A stretch of DNA of 64,000 nt from Trichobilharzia szidati (Eukaryota > Platyhelminthes > Trematoda > Strigeidida > Schistosomatidae). The stretch is taken from the NCBI GenBank assembly GCA_944472155.2, contig OX235271.1, positions 41,590,633 to 41,654,632 of the forward strand. The letters run 5' to 3'. Under the pieces are notes generated by a model. The model was given only the letters and a program-made list of their open reading frames with translations, was not told where the DNA came from and did no database searches. Below, one piece after another: positions 21,310 to 32,385 of this stretch. A program made the position numbers and the translations under genes. Positions within the stretch are counted from its first letter, which is position 1. Each line of letters starts with the position of its first letter.

Positions 21310-21640
21310 TGAAAATTCATGAATGATTATAACACGCTTTGGCATTATTGAAATATAATCCGATGGTAAAATGCAGTAGATCGTGCGAGGAGCAGATAAG
21401 AGATTATGGTCAGGCGTAAACCCAACTGAGGAGGAGAGCAGAGAATCGAGAATAGTGGAGAGGTGTTGTTGAAGCTGCATGTTCCACTAAGAACCAAAGG
21501 GAACAATAATCATAATAATAACCAATGCAGATCTGTATCGTGCCGCCCAACCGTTTCCTGTTGTTCTGCGTCGGTTTAAAAGCACAGTTATCTCCATATG
21601 AGGCTCAGACTCCTGCAGTCAGCGAAAGATCCGCAATGTC
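21310..21640 (+). mobile_element. RTE LINE 3' end plus duplicated flank
   Basis: This is the partner of 1605-1945: the same C-terminal RTE remnant ending GGGAACAATAATCATAATAATAA, then the same non-RTE sequence (CTGTATCGTGC.GCCCAACCG onward) for roughly 110 bp. The shared flank shows a duplication rather than two insertions. Confidence 0.65.
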
Positions 21641-22424
21641 TGCAATATGGATATTTGACAAAGAGGCTTATAACGAAACAATATTTCTCGCCAATTCAAG
21701 AGAAACTCTGAGAAATCTGAAAGTGAAACGAAGAATTGGAAAATCTCGTCGAAAGCCCTGACATTAACGTAACAACAACAAAGAATATCGTAAACCTACT
21801 CAGGGTCGATGATTACTTGTTAAGAAATTCAGGGCGCACAATACATCAACTACATGTGACAGCCGATTACAGCTACGCGAGAGAGTGAAGTGGGTTGATT
21901 TAAGGACATCCACACATCAAATTCACATGGTACTGGTGATAGATAATCTCCAGACGAAATGTATTTTCACTTTCTTATCTACCAAATAGGCAATTGGCCT
22001 TTGAAAGTATTCTGAATGCAAACTGTGTACATTCTCTGAGTCCTTAAGGAGAACGTGTGTCACGCTTCTGTAGTTGTGAGAATTGTAGTAGTTAACCAGG
22101 ATAGCCTAACCAATCGTAGTTGTTTCTTTCGCACGGGTTTCCTACTTCAAATTTTCATGTTAAATAGTAATAATACTGATAAAATAATCATGATGCTTAT
22201 GATGATATCATTTGAAGATTTTGAAACGTGTCAGTTAGTTCCATCCCAAAGAAAAGTGTCTCTATCTAATTACTTTGGAATGGAAAACTAGATAGTTGGA
22301 TATGAAGGTTGAGACTAAATTCACTTAATATGCCAAATCAAGTTCACTTTTAATAGAATAAACAAATTTGAGCCTCTGGTATTTGAGATTTATCATTATG
22401 AAAGTTTCTCTATTTCTCAATGAG
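21641..22424. other. No recognisable feature
   Basis: Unassigned AT-rich sequence. The open frames here are short and carry no motif. Confidence 0.4.
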
Positions 22425-22860
22425 TGAAAGACAAAACAATATCGCTTCTACTGACGTTTCGCCATTTAATTTCGTTGCTAACAGCTTTATCAAAGTATCA
22501 TATAGCCACCATGATTTACAAAATCTCAGAGGTATATCTGGCACCTTAATTGTCTTTTCGCAGCATGAGGTAATTTTCAAGTCATCAATTTGCTCAGTTG
22601 GTGAAGGTAACCACACATGCTGTGCCTATAATTTCATACACTTATCAAATCTGATAATCTACACATGCCTCTGTCATTTTCATCAATTGACCAGCTTGAC
22701 AAAGCAAAAATTACCTCATGCTGGAGAAAAACGATTGAATTGTTGTACGTAAGCTGAGATTTTATAAACGTTGGTTTATTACTATACTCCGATACATCTG
22801 TTAGCAGTATTCTAGCGAAACACCAGTAAAAACAACAATATCGTTTTGTTTTTCATTCAT
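22425..22860. mobile_element. Inverted pair of Penelope-type terminal sequences
   Basis: The ends of this segment are inverted copies: ACAAAACAATATCG (22433-22446) against CAATATCGTTTTG near 22843-22855, and GCATGAGGTAATTTT (about 22564-22578) against AAAATTACCTCATGC (about 22708-22722). Each end carries a GAT.A..CTGTTAGCA...GCGAAAC motif resembling the hammerhead core known from Penelope-like element termini. A Penelope C-terminal coding fragment follows directly. The Penelope assignment rests on that neighbour and on the motif. Confidence 0.45.
22454..22496 (-). ncRNA. Hammerhead-ribozyme-like motif, minus strand, degenerate
   Basis: On the minus strand: TTGATAA (canonical CUGAUGA, two changes), a potential stem II GCTG-TTAG-CAAC with one mismatch, then GAAA. 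The partner motif on the + strand at 22788-22832 keeps CTGTTAGCAG and GCGAAAC but has a poorer core. Probably inactive. Confidence 0.3.
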
Positions 22861-22929
22861 TGGGTAATCCAAAATCTTTCATAATAAAGAGATTAAATTC
22901 AGAAATCGTATTTCCGAACATCATGTGGC

Positions 22930-23160
22930 ATGGTTAAGCAAGCATCTATTCATAGCTCTGTTTTAGCACATCTTGTAGATAGTGAGCATAAAACTGATGT
23001 CAATGCAGTAGTCAAAATTATATATCCCATTCCTACTAATCCTTATTTTGCTTTACGTGTTCGTCTTCTGCATACAACAGCTGAAGCCATAGGAATCCAC
23101 CAGAACAAGCTAAACCTATATGTTCCCCAGAAATATGTACAGCCACTTTTGCTACCTTAT
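22930..23160 (+). pseudogene. Penelope-like element, C-terminal (GIY-YIG side) fragment
   Basis: The + strand reads SSVLAHLVDSEHKTDVN, IIYPIPTN, RVRLLHTTAEAIGIHQNKL and then N-LYVPQKYVQPLLLP. This resembles the conserved end of Penelope-like polyproteins, where a GIY-YIG endonuclease is followed by S..A.HL...H, R..L...EA..I....P.LCVQ and LPW. The catalytic GIY and YIG boxes are missing, so it is a 5'-truncated remnant. The last codons are replaced by the SINE that starts at about 23160. Confidence 0.6.
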
Positions 23161-23345
23161 GTGTCGGTGGCGCAGCGGCTAGGACTCTCGCTGACCATGC
23201 ACATGGTCCGAGGTTCGCTCCCCCATCAAAGCACACCTGAAATTTATGGTCGGTCTGCTAAATTTGGGCTACCGATATCACATGCTGAAAATTTCATACT
23301 TATGCCAAAATACTGTGAGTAATCATGCTTAAATAATATATATAG
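23160..23345 (+). mobile_element. tRNA-derived SINE with a CR1-LINE-like 3' end
   Basis: The head has box A TGGCGCAGCGG (23168-23178) and box B GGTTCGCTCCC (23212-23222), spaced as in an internal RNA polymerase III promoter. About 60 bp of body follow. Then CTGAAAATTTCATACTTATGCC and AAAATACTG (about 23285-23315) match the 3' end of the CR1-type LINE whose minus-strand copies end near 41160-41215 and 24695-24745. An AATAATATATATAG tail follows. It resembles SINE/LINE partner pairs in which the SINE borrows the LINE's 3' end. Confidence 0.6.
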
Positions 23346-23565
23346 ATCGAAATACTCCACCCCCTTACATAAATCTTTTAAAATTATAATTGTCCAAATT
23401 ATTTTACTATTTTTCTGACTACTTCATCTTTAATTACAAGTTACCATTGTCCATATCATTTTCTTTTCTTTAATAATCTGCTGCGCGATCAACTTGACCA
23501 TTCGCTTATTCCTTAATTACTCTTCATTTTTCTAAAAATATGCATTAGGAAATCCACGTGTTGTA
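23346..23565. other. No recognisable feature
   Basis: AT-rich sequence between the SINE and the Penelope RT fragment. Confidence 0.4.
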
Positions 23566-24302
23566 ATCAGTTCTCCCTTGGGTCCTCTCCTTGCAGACTG
23601 TTTTACGGCAAGTGTAGAAAAAGGTCGGTTGAAGTCAACAATCCAAAGCCTTCAAATGAATAAAGGGTATGTAGATGACACCTTTATTATTTGTAATAGT
23701 GATTGTAATTTGAATAATATATTAAATGCATTTAATGGTTGCAATCCAGTGATAAAATTCATACTCGGAATGCAGAACGAGTCTAGTGTTCATTTCCTCG
23801 TTGTGAAATTATCAAGGAGGATCGATGGAACTCTGAAAAGATCACGTTACAGAAAACTGTCATGGAATGGTCAACTGACAAATTTCTACAGCCAGGTACC
23901 CATCGGTCGAAAACGAGACTTGGCCGGTCGCTCGCCACTCGCATTCGGCACATATATAGCCCTAATATTGTGAAGGAAGAGTTGAATCTTTTGAAAACAG
24001 TCCTAATAGAAAATGGATTTCCACCAAGTTTTATAGAAAAGAATATACATTCAAATCCTATAAGATGTGACAAAACATCCGAAACCATGAAAATAATGTG
24101 CATGAACATGGAATTCAAAGGTGACTCAGCTACCGATATCATTGAAATAAGGATCTCACAGTCCCTTAGAAGGCCATTCGCTGCTGCATCATTGAGAATA
24201 GCCTTTACCAGTCGACCATCACCGCTCAATTACCGTATACACGTGTACAGCTTGATAATAAATTCATTGAAAATAATCTCTTCGCTGAATCACTTGTTTT
24301 GA
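23566..24302 (+). pseudogene. Penelope-like element reverse transcriptase fragment
   Basis: It begins in the SPLGPLLADCF box of Penelope-type RT. KGYVDDTFIIC follows (catalytic YVDD near 23668), then NGCNPVIKFILGMQNESSVHFLV (the KFT.E...FLD box, damaged), DGTLKRSRYRK, and after a frame change (near 23860-23960) LIENGFPPSFIEKNI and RRPFAAASLRIAFTSRP. The frame ends at 24302 before any GIY-YIG part. The final 240 bp belong to the left arm of palindrome 1. The closest family is the Penelope-like type known from schistosomes (Cercyon). It is non-functional: 5'-truncated with a frameshift. Confidence 0.75.
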
Positions 24303-24689
24303 TTTTCTACGTTAAAACGGAAATTTTCCATGCAGTGATCATTTCTAAATTTTAATTATGTGTATTAATTGCCTTCGTCAACTGTCTACCCCCACACGCC
24401 TTGCAATGCCGATAATAACAAATTACTGTCAACAAAAACATATCGCGACTTGATTGATAAATTGTTGTGTAGTGTAATAAAAATACTACTCATAATATAT
24501 TAGAGTAGAGCCAGAGATGAGGATCTAGCTGAAAAGTAAATATTCCCTTGCTCATTCCTTTTACTTTCTAAATGTCTAAATGAAGAATTTTCTGTATTGA
24601 ATTCAGAAATTTTCAAGAAATAATATGCAGCCTAGTTTATCGTTGTCAATGAAATAAGAAACATTTTAATTTAATTCAATCTAATTTTA

Positions 24690-25200
24690 TTGCAGCTTGA
24701 TTCCACACAGTATTTTGGTACAAGTATGAAATTTAAAAGTTACAACTAACTCTGTAATAATAACAGCGCTTTTCAACTGGACTGCGTATCATTAATTTGA
24801 CAGTCACATGTCACATGTTCATTTTCACATTCATTATTTGGCTTAGTCACTGTTAAATCTTTAATTATAATACTTCTATTTGTCGTTGATTTGTGCACAT
24901 TGACAAAGTGTTGTTGAACGACATGAGTTTGTTTGAGTGAATGAAGGTAATTTTGACCCAGGAGTGTCTGCAGGGAGCCTTGGTGTGTGTATGATTCTTG
25001 TGGACAGGGATTTTGATACCACCCGGTTGGGAATATTCTCCTCGATTCTGTGTTACCTTATACAGTTGAACTTTGATTGACTAAATGTGTGATGCAGTAC
25101 TTGTTTTGTACTTAGAAAACTACATTACCTGTATAGCTGCCTGACAGCACTGTTGAGGTAAATTTGAGCTATGATGTTATTATTGTCGACCAGAACCACC
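24690..25200 (-). mobile_element. CR1-type LINE 3' end and adjacent repeat (left arm)
   Basis: The + strand has TTGATTCCACACAGTATTTTGG and then TACAAGTATGAAATTT (about 24699-24735), the reverse complement of a CR1 3' end as at 41160-41200. The region to about 25200 matches 56340-56640, which adjoins the CR1 in palindrome 2. It is mirrored at about 38000-38500 in the right arm. No coding remains. Confidence 0.5.
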
Positions 25201-25978
25201 GAAATACTGGTGACTAATTGTCTTTACCCTACCTTTAGAACATTCCGTGATAGCGCGTGTCACAAAAAAGTTTTGCTTCAACTTTGAAATCTGTTTCGCT
25301 ATGCTGTAATCATTTGTAAGTAGAAGTGTGATATGTATATATATGCCAGGCATAACCATAAGTACATTGATAACAACAAATCAGAAATCATGGCTGAATA
25401 TGAAATAGGGAATAGACAATATGCAAGCAGGTTTTGACATACTCATTAACTGTTTTCTTCCTTAATCTTCATAAAACTAGTTTACATATATGAAGACATC
25501 AGGAGTAGTTGGTCAGGTCAGACGAGAACAATGTGATTTATTGTATTTCGGAAACGAGAGTGCATTCGCTGAATATTGTGTTCATTGATCTGCTAAACTG
25601 TAATCGATCCCGTTAGGGGAAAAATATGACACAGACATGTAACCAAACATTCACTTCAATCGACATTATCAGTCGTCTGAATAATGCAAAGTTTCATTTA
25701 TCCCATTGGTAAACTTGTTAATATTTCTGTTAGGATTATCATTTGCGCAGTGCTTAGAGTGGAACAACGAGCTTTGGAGACACCTCCAGTTCACTGTGTT
25801 TTCCAGAATCTTTCTCAGCCGGCTTCATGACTACTGAGATGATTCACTTCCTCTGCACACGATCTCCTAAGTAACACTTTTGAATCCATGTGAAACTCAG
25901 CGTCTCCCGTTCGAATTTCGCTCAATAGTGTGTTCCATGATTTCGCAACAGCCTCTTGAGCATATGGCCAAACCATCT

Positions 25979-26555
25979 TTCACTACCTTGGTAACCCTAA
26001 CTCTATTTTATTTTATTTTTGTTTTGCCCTTCTGTCAGTATGCCTGTGTGTTTGTCTTGTTACGTAACATTCTATTCAATTTTGACCTTCAAGTTTCTAA
26101 ATCTGCTTAATTGTTTGTCTGTTTAAGTTGTAAATGTTACTCCACTATTCACCCCCACCCTCTTAAACTCTCCATCACAAGATGTGTAAATTTACTTTGT
26201 TCTCTGATCCTGACCCTGTAATATGCCTCTAACCAATCTGTGTTGTTTTCCAATAGAAATCTGAACTCTTACCCCTCTTATCTAATTCCACTATATATAA
26301 TTAGTTGTTTTTTGACACCGAATAACCTGTCTGCCCACATCAAATTCTAGAATTATGTTCCTTATGCCTTCTATCTATAACTCAAAGTAATTATGAAAAT
26401 GTATGTTCCACAACTTTTTTGAAACGTATAATTTGATTTTGTTTAGGATGTATGCAGTTGATGAGAATCCACGAAATAAAACGAGCTCGTATTATCCTGC
26501 AAACATGTTCATTCTTTCTCTCTTCAAACTAATAAAGGGAACTGGTTGCAAGAAA
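25979..26555 (+). repeat. R578 interspersed repeat, copy 2 (left arm)
   Basis: 577 bp flanked by CATCT on both sides (25974-25978 and 26556-26560). The pre-insertion sequence survives as AGATG at 842-846 in the opposite orientation, giving a 5-bp target duplication supported by an empty site. It inserted into an RTE tail remnant. Confidence 0.8.
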
Positions 26556-26894
26556 CATCTCCACTAACTTCCACACATCTGTTGGGTAGTTGCCAAAGTT
26601 TCTAGATTGCTATCTTACTTTACGTATGGACAGCTGTTGAGCAACACACGCTGATTATCGACTCGTGATTAAGCATAAATGATCAGACACAACTACACGG
26701 TCATCAATTTTCCCATAATCAGTTGTTTCGAAGAAATGTCAACAGGTCTTTGCATTATTCATACGACTGACAATCTTTGTTGAAGTGAAAGTCATCTGTA
26801 GGGAGGAAATTGTTCGGAAAATCCCTCATGAACACTCTGAATATAATAATTACAGATATTTTGACGTGACAGCTTTTCTCCTAAACATTGATCG

Positions 26895-27245
26895 GATATT
26901 TGCATTTCGTGTGCTGACTTGATGCGTATTATTTGTCTTGGTCACTGTTCAATTTCTAATTTTCATGTTGCTTATTGTGATGCGAAGAAGATGAAGTGAA
27001 GTAGAATGATGAATTCAAGTGGTAATATAAAAAATAACATAACTGCGAACAAGGTAAAGTAAGAGGATTAAGACAATGTTTCCGAACTCATAATTTAGGT
27101 TTCCGTCCATGTATACCTAGAACCATGGTGACGCCTAAGTGGAGCAAACGTAAACTTTCCGAGTGGTTTTATTTGCTCCTGTGAATAACTTTGATGGATA
27201 AATCGCATGTGTTTGTGGGGGGAGGCGCTGAATTACCTTAATTTT
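26895..27245 (-). repeat. About 350-bp insertion (left arm copy)
   Basis: This is the mirror of 35948-36298. It is absent from the related sequence at 1-1110. See the right-arm entry for the target duplication. Confidence 0.6.
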
Positions 27246-27929
27246 GATATTCATGCTAGTGCACTTCTCTTTGAAAGTTTTCTTATTCATCCCATTAAAT
27301 TTTACACCCCTAATACGTCATTTTATTTATCTTTATTCCTATCATATGTGCAATATTGACCAACCAATTTCTACTTCCAATTAATGTCTTATTTCGTGGA
27401 ATGAATACGATTGTACAGCTGCTTGAAATTAATGAGGTGGTCGGAAACAAATATTTATTCACTGATAAAAACTGTGTTTTTTCTCATCAATGAATGGGTA
27501 TATTTCTCGACAAATGGAGTCCTTCATGTTAGTCAATGCATAAAGGAGTTGAAGAAGTGTCTTACACTAACGTAGTAGGATGAATAACTTCACGAATGAG
27601 TAGTAGCCAGAATGAACACAGAAACAAAGGAAAAGGTGAGATCACGTAAACGTCCTACAGAAATACAACAGTTACAAGGAGTTAGAGGAAGAAACAAATA
27701 AATATAAAGTGAATGTACGTGTAGAACTTCGGCACTGTGATAGAATGTAATTCCATATTAGATAAGATTATTTTTAGATATCACACAGCGATGCAGTATT
27801 AACGACTTCACAACATTTCAGGTGCAACATATTCCTAATAATCACATCAAGGTCCTCACATAGTTTCTTTCCTTCGTTTATAAAAATGAGTAAAATGATA
27901 AAAGAAAAGAGCAGGGTAATTACAAGATG

Positions 27930-28280
27930 TTGGAGATGACATCACCAAAGCCACTTCATCAGTATGCAAGTCAGGGTGATTGTAGTACATTATTTGATCT
28001 GCAATTAACAGTCTGGATAGTTCACTTTCATTCCATATGCTCTCACAGATTCTTAGCGCATTTATTCCACCCAAATCAGCTCACTGTCTTCCCGAAGGTC
28101 TTCATCAGACGGTGACAATCCATCTCTGCGATTCCAACGAAGAATAAGGTTGTTTTGCACATGTTTTGTGCTTTGAAGTATCTGTAGCAGCTGTGGTCAC
28201 CACCATCACGCTCAGCCTCATCTCCTTCCTCACGCCGGGGACCGGCTGGCGAACTAGTGAATTAGTAAACTAGGCGAGGT
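27930..28280 (-). mobile_element. RTE LINE 5' end fragment (left arm)
   Basis: The minus strand starts at 28280 with the same ACCTCGCCTAG leader as copies B and C. It runs into an endonuclease remnant: a GGINALRICESIWNESELSRL-like stretch equivalent to LGICESRWNG, and YYNHPDLHTDEVALVMSSPT equivalent to IYSGHP..EHTEGVAIMMSPT. It lacks the rest of the element, unlike the usual 5' truncation. Mirrored at 34913-35270. Confidence 0.75.
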
Positions 28281-29433
28281 TACACATCCTGATTCAAATG
28301 AAGTAAATCCTAGTGTTGTGGGAAACTACTGATGGAGTAGGTATACCAAGCGCAACGAATGCATTACTTCGATGACCGAAATGAAGGTGACACCTCAATA
28401 AATGTCAGTTTCTCTCTTCTAACTACTAACTTGATTTTACATTGAGAGCATATCCTTTCTGAACTTAGGCAGTTATGAACATGATGCCTGAGACTATGGC
28501 TTGACTTTAATTTTGTGAAGTCGACTATTCACAAAATGACGAATTAGACTGATACTACTTGATAGTAATAAGTAGTATGAGAGTAAGTGGAGATGAAACA
28601 GTAATAAATAACAGAGAATGGCAGAATTAACATCTCGACTGCAGAGAATTTCTTCACATCATCGAAATTTCTTCTTTGAAAATTTGTGATTTGACTTCTG
28701 TAAGCGCTCTTAGCTGGATGTCTCATGATATAGTTCGATGTTTAATAGAATCTTTGTATCATATACACTTCTTTCATTTAGTGTTAAAGAATCCAGCTCA
28801 TATGTGTTCTCATTTGAGATTTCCAAACAGGGAATCGGAAGATGTGCATAAAGCTTTGAATTCACGGCGCACAGTTCTTTATTCTGAAACCTGCTGAGCA
28901 TGTCCAACAACCAGAGATATTACTTAATACGTCTGTCGACAGATGAATGTCACGTTTCCACATGTACTACTTTGCGGTAGGGATGGATACATAAGAATCA
29001 TTGTGGAATCTGTTGTTAAAGTCGACAGCACTATCTTAATAGATTCTCATGTGCAGGACTAGTCGCTCTAACCCACATGAATGAACTGAAATCAGTCTCA
29101 GCTTCCAAGCATGTCACTCTCTGCAAGAGGGTGTGACAACGCAAGTTGCATTTGCAATCTAGTTCGACGAGGACTTGTGTGTGGAGGTGAATGGAAACTG
29201 TTGGATGACTGTTTTCAGAAAAGTGTTTCGCACACTTACGATTCTCGTGTTATGTTGTAGCTTCAGTTACATGGGGAGAATTCCTGTAGTAATTTTGATG
29301 ATTCGTAATAGTGCAAGCTCTCAAACGTTGGATATATTTAACTCTCCCTACAATTGCTTAGTAGCACCAAATACCTCGATATTTATATCAACATTGATTA
29401 CTGTTGACTGTAGCATCTTGAGGGAACACATCA

Positions 29434-29715
29434 TTAATGCTCCAGTTTGTGCGAGAATAGTGTTAGTTGTTGAAAGCGTCTGTTTGTATTCAGTCGCATC
29501 CTGTTGGTTTCAGCTAACTTCTTCTTTTCTTCAAAAAGTGAATATGGTACATCGGACAAATGTTCATTAGTCTTATCCCGATAACCGGTTGTCTTCAATA
29601 CCATGGCGAAGTTCGCCTTGTGCGTTTCAGTCTTGACAAAGTTTTCGTCTATTTGCAAACTCATTAGAGCCTCATACTTTTGTTTGATGAGATCAGATGG
29701 TTTGTTTATTGGCTA
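29434..29715 (-). pseudogene. Unidentified gene fragment, coiled-coil-like (left arm)
   Basis: The minus strand is open for about 90 codons, including KPSDLIKQKYEALMSLQIDE, then a stretch rich in Lys, Glu, Asn and Leu (SLFEEKKKLAETNRMRLNTN), ending HKLEH-stop. Just upstream another frame reads RLYEESFRVLGLQVANKQ, so a longer coding region has been broken. It looks like cellular protein rather than transposon sequence, but I do not recognise the family. The right-arm copy (33484-33762) differs at several residues. Confidence 0.4.
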
Positions 29716-31559
29716 CTTGTAGTCCCAAGACTCGGAAGCTTTCTTCATACAGCCTGACTCCCTGATGTTTTCATTGCAGCTCCTCATTTGCCCGAGTTAT
29801 GTGTTGCGTCATCTCGTCGTACGTGTTCCGTGTTGACGAACGAGTAACGAAGATTCAGTGATTAACCTCTCGTTCACTCACTTGCACGTGATCACAGAGT
29901 GGGACAGTGTAAAATTAAATAAGGGCAATCTGGTATGGCAAAGTGAGAGGTTGATCTTGCAATCTATGACCAAGAATTGTACATCAAACGCGTACCGTCG
30001 AAACGATGGAACACCTACATCGGAAATACGGAAAATTGAAGTCAATTCGCTTCAGAAAATGAATGTTTTCAGGAGGCCACATGGAGTAATACTATGAAAG
30101 ACTGGTTATCAAGTCGCGTGAACACATCGGTATGATTGGGAATGATGAAAAATGCTTGTAACACCATCCAGTTACCGATGACATTTCGCTGTGTGTTATT
30201 TTAAATAAACTTGTCTAGCGTTTTATAGCACACCCTCACTGTATTCGTAGAGCACTGGTCAAATGGACGAACTGAATGTGGGTTGGTGAGCCACTTTCTC
30301 GAAAATGCATCGAGTATCCAGCTTGCTGCTATGACGAATGACAGCCACGTACACATTGTAATAATATATTATATTATATTAGACGTTATTGTGTCGAGAA
30401 AATTCTTGGGCAATTTATTCATCTAAATAATACTGATTTTATGTTAAATATATCATTGTTATTACTTATTATCATCAGGATATTTAGGGATGTCTCACAC
30501 AAAGGTAAGCACACCAAAGCTCTCAGATCCCCGTGGTACCTCCTCGATCTTCGTTCATACCGAGTGTGGACATTTTCTTCAGATCACATCACTGCAGTTC
30601 GACTGTTCTTCGTAGGCCAAATGTCTGACACAGTGTATAACAAAGCATCCATCAGGAAGATGCTAACGCCAAACTCATGGGAAATGTCCAGTGTGGATCG
30701 CAAAGTGTAATTCATATGAGGTGACTCAAGCGTTATCATTCTGGCCTGGACTTGAGTCTGCAGGTTATACAAACAGCGAATTCATGTGGAAGATCACTTT
30801 TCTAGAGGACAGATGTGTGATTGAGAGCTGCAGTAATTTCATGTATGTGGCAGAGGGGTTAACGATCCGCGATCAACATAGTGTTCATAAATCCGCAGTC
30901 GCTACAAAGCCCTCACTTTATTCCCTTGTTGTTCCTAACTCAGTTCTCACGCAAAATTAGACGATGGGCTGTTACATGCTATACTGCCTTATATATAGAT
31001 ATCAACATGCTTGAGTGAAAATTAAGAAATCTGTCTTTGTGAAGTTCATAGCACAATCTGCTGTTCATCTCAACTGTAACTAAAGTGCTAACTTAAGAAT
31101 CTGCCTGTGTGAAATTCGATGGCAAATCATACGGAAAATGGAACATCATATACTGTGTTTGTCTCGGTTGGATGGAGAGAGCACACAAAAGCTTTAAAGT
31201 GTGCTATACTCCAACTTTTCCCTATATAACTTGTATTGGCGTATTATAAAAGAAGGAATATAGATATAAACATTTTCGAATGAACACAATTAAAAGAATT
31301 AAATGCATCAACTGACGTATATTCGGCCACGGTGTAGCGTGAATTTACCTGAGATACACTGACAAAATCTCGCACAACAATCAAGAACACATAAACGTGA
31401 AAATTATTCCTGATAATTCAAAAAGAGCGTAACTAGTTCATTTACCTGCTAATATGGAAAAACCACACATTCGGATTTATAGAAAATCAGGAATACTAAG
31501 TCATTTCAGGGGCTATGTACTAAACCATCAGTGGTAAATTTAGGATTTTCAACGCTGAT

Positions 31560-31910
31560 TTTGATCAGTCAATTCTTCTATATGGGTCAGAAACTTACAA
31601 CTCATGTCACAGAAACTTTTTTCAACCTGTCACCGCAGACACTTATCAACAGCTAACTTCGCTGGCTCCATAGTCAAGATCATATATAGCCACACAGAAA
31701 GAATTGGCAACAAGAAACTCAGGGAACCAACCAGTCAAGCCAGTCTTGCTCAGCAAATATGCAGAATAAAACGGAAATGGATTGGACACGCCTTGATGAG
31801 ACCATTGAGTGACATCACGTGACAGGCCACTAGTCGATTGGAACGCAGATTTCAAATGACGAGTTTTTGAAGAGTCCAAGATTGAAATGCAGAAGACCAT
31901 GCGAGAAGGA
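31560..31910 (+). mobile_element. RTE C-terminal remnant in the spacer
   Basis: Broken frames give FDQSILLYGSETY, RTE-like NKKLREPTSQASLAQQICRI and KRKWIGHALMRPLSDIT. These match the SILLYGSETW, NKKLWEQTKQEPIAQQICRR and KWRWIGHSLRRPLSDIA segments of copy B. An old + strand insertion. Confidence 0.75.
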
Positions 31911-32244
31911 AATCACAGATTATGGGCTACTGATGGACCAGCTGGATATGGCCAGCTGAATGGGACCGCACTAAGTGAGACGAAGTGATGTGGTAATCAA
32001 AACCTACTTTTCACTCAGAATCCACTGGAACAGACATCATACAAATAATAATTATATATTTATTTATATTTTTATATGTATTGAGTTTACACAGCCTTAA
32101 CTCAGTCTTCATTCTTGCTTTAATTTGACAACCACTCATTGGAAACTACTTAACTATAAATAACGTCACGCGACAACAGAAAACACGATTCAAGAGTTCT
32201 TTTCTTGTGTGATCTGGTGATCATTTATCATAATCACTATTCAA

Positions 32245-32385
32245 CTAATCAACTATTCATCTCATTATCAAGGAAGTGGAGGCGCACCCTACTGCACACA
32301 AAAGTAAGAAGAGTAGCAAACGTTTACTCAGATCACTATCTCGTACAAGGGACAATCCAAATCAAATTAAAAGCTTTCGGAGAAA
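32245..32385 (+). mobile_element. RTE endonuclease remnant in the spacer
   Basis: Reads FISLSRKWRRTLLHTKVRRV and then ANVYSDHYLVQGTIQIKLKAF. This is the C-terminal end of the RTE endonuclease with the SDH box intact. It lies 3' of a C-terminal RTE remnant in the same orientation, so it is a separate copy or a rearranged one. Confidence 0.75.

Larger units (their letters stand above)
24055..30712 (+). repeat. Palindrome 1, left arm
   Basis: Its reverse complement aligns end to end with 32481-39138. Paired landmarks keep a constant sum of 63,193, so there is almost no net indel over 6.66 kb. Differences seen by eye are scattered single bases and a few 1-5 base indels, consistent with about 1-2% divergence. 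Contents from outside in: Penelope RT end, CR1 3' tail, an RTE tail remnant interrupted by the R578 repeat, sequence also found at 1-1110, an RTE 5' end, a coiled-coil-like coding remnant, and unassigned DNA. Confidence 0.93.

Noticed and set aside
23160..23235. A functional tRNA gene
   Set aside because: A and B boxes are present but acceptor and anticodon stems do not pair; a SINE head fits better.
29175..29570. 131-codon frame in the left arm (mirror 33623-34060) as a membrane protein gene
   Set aside because: It overlaps, on the opposite strand, the coiled-coil-like frame that looks more protein-like; its hydrophobic content can arise from the antisense of that region.
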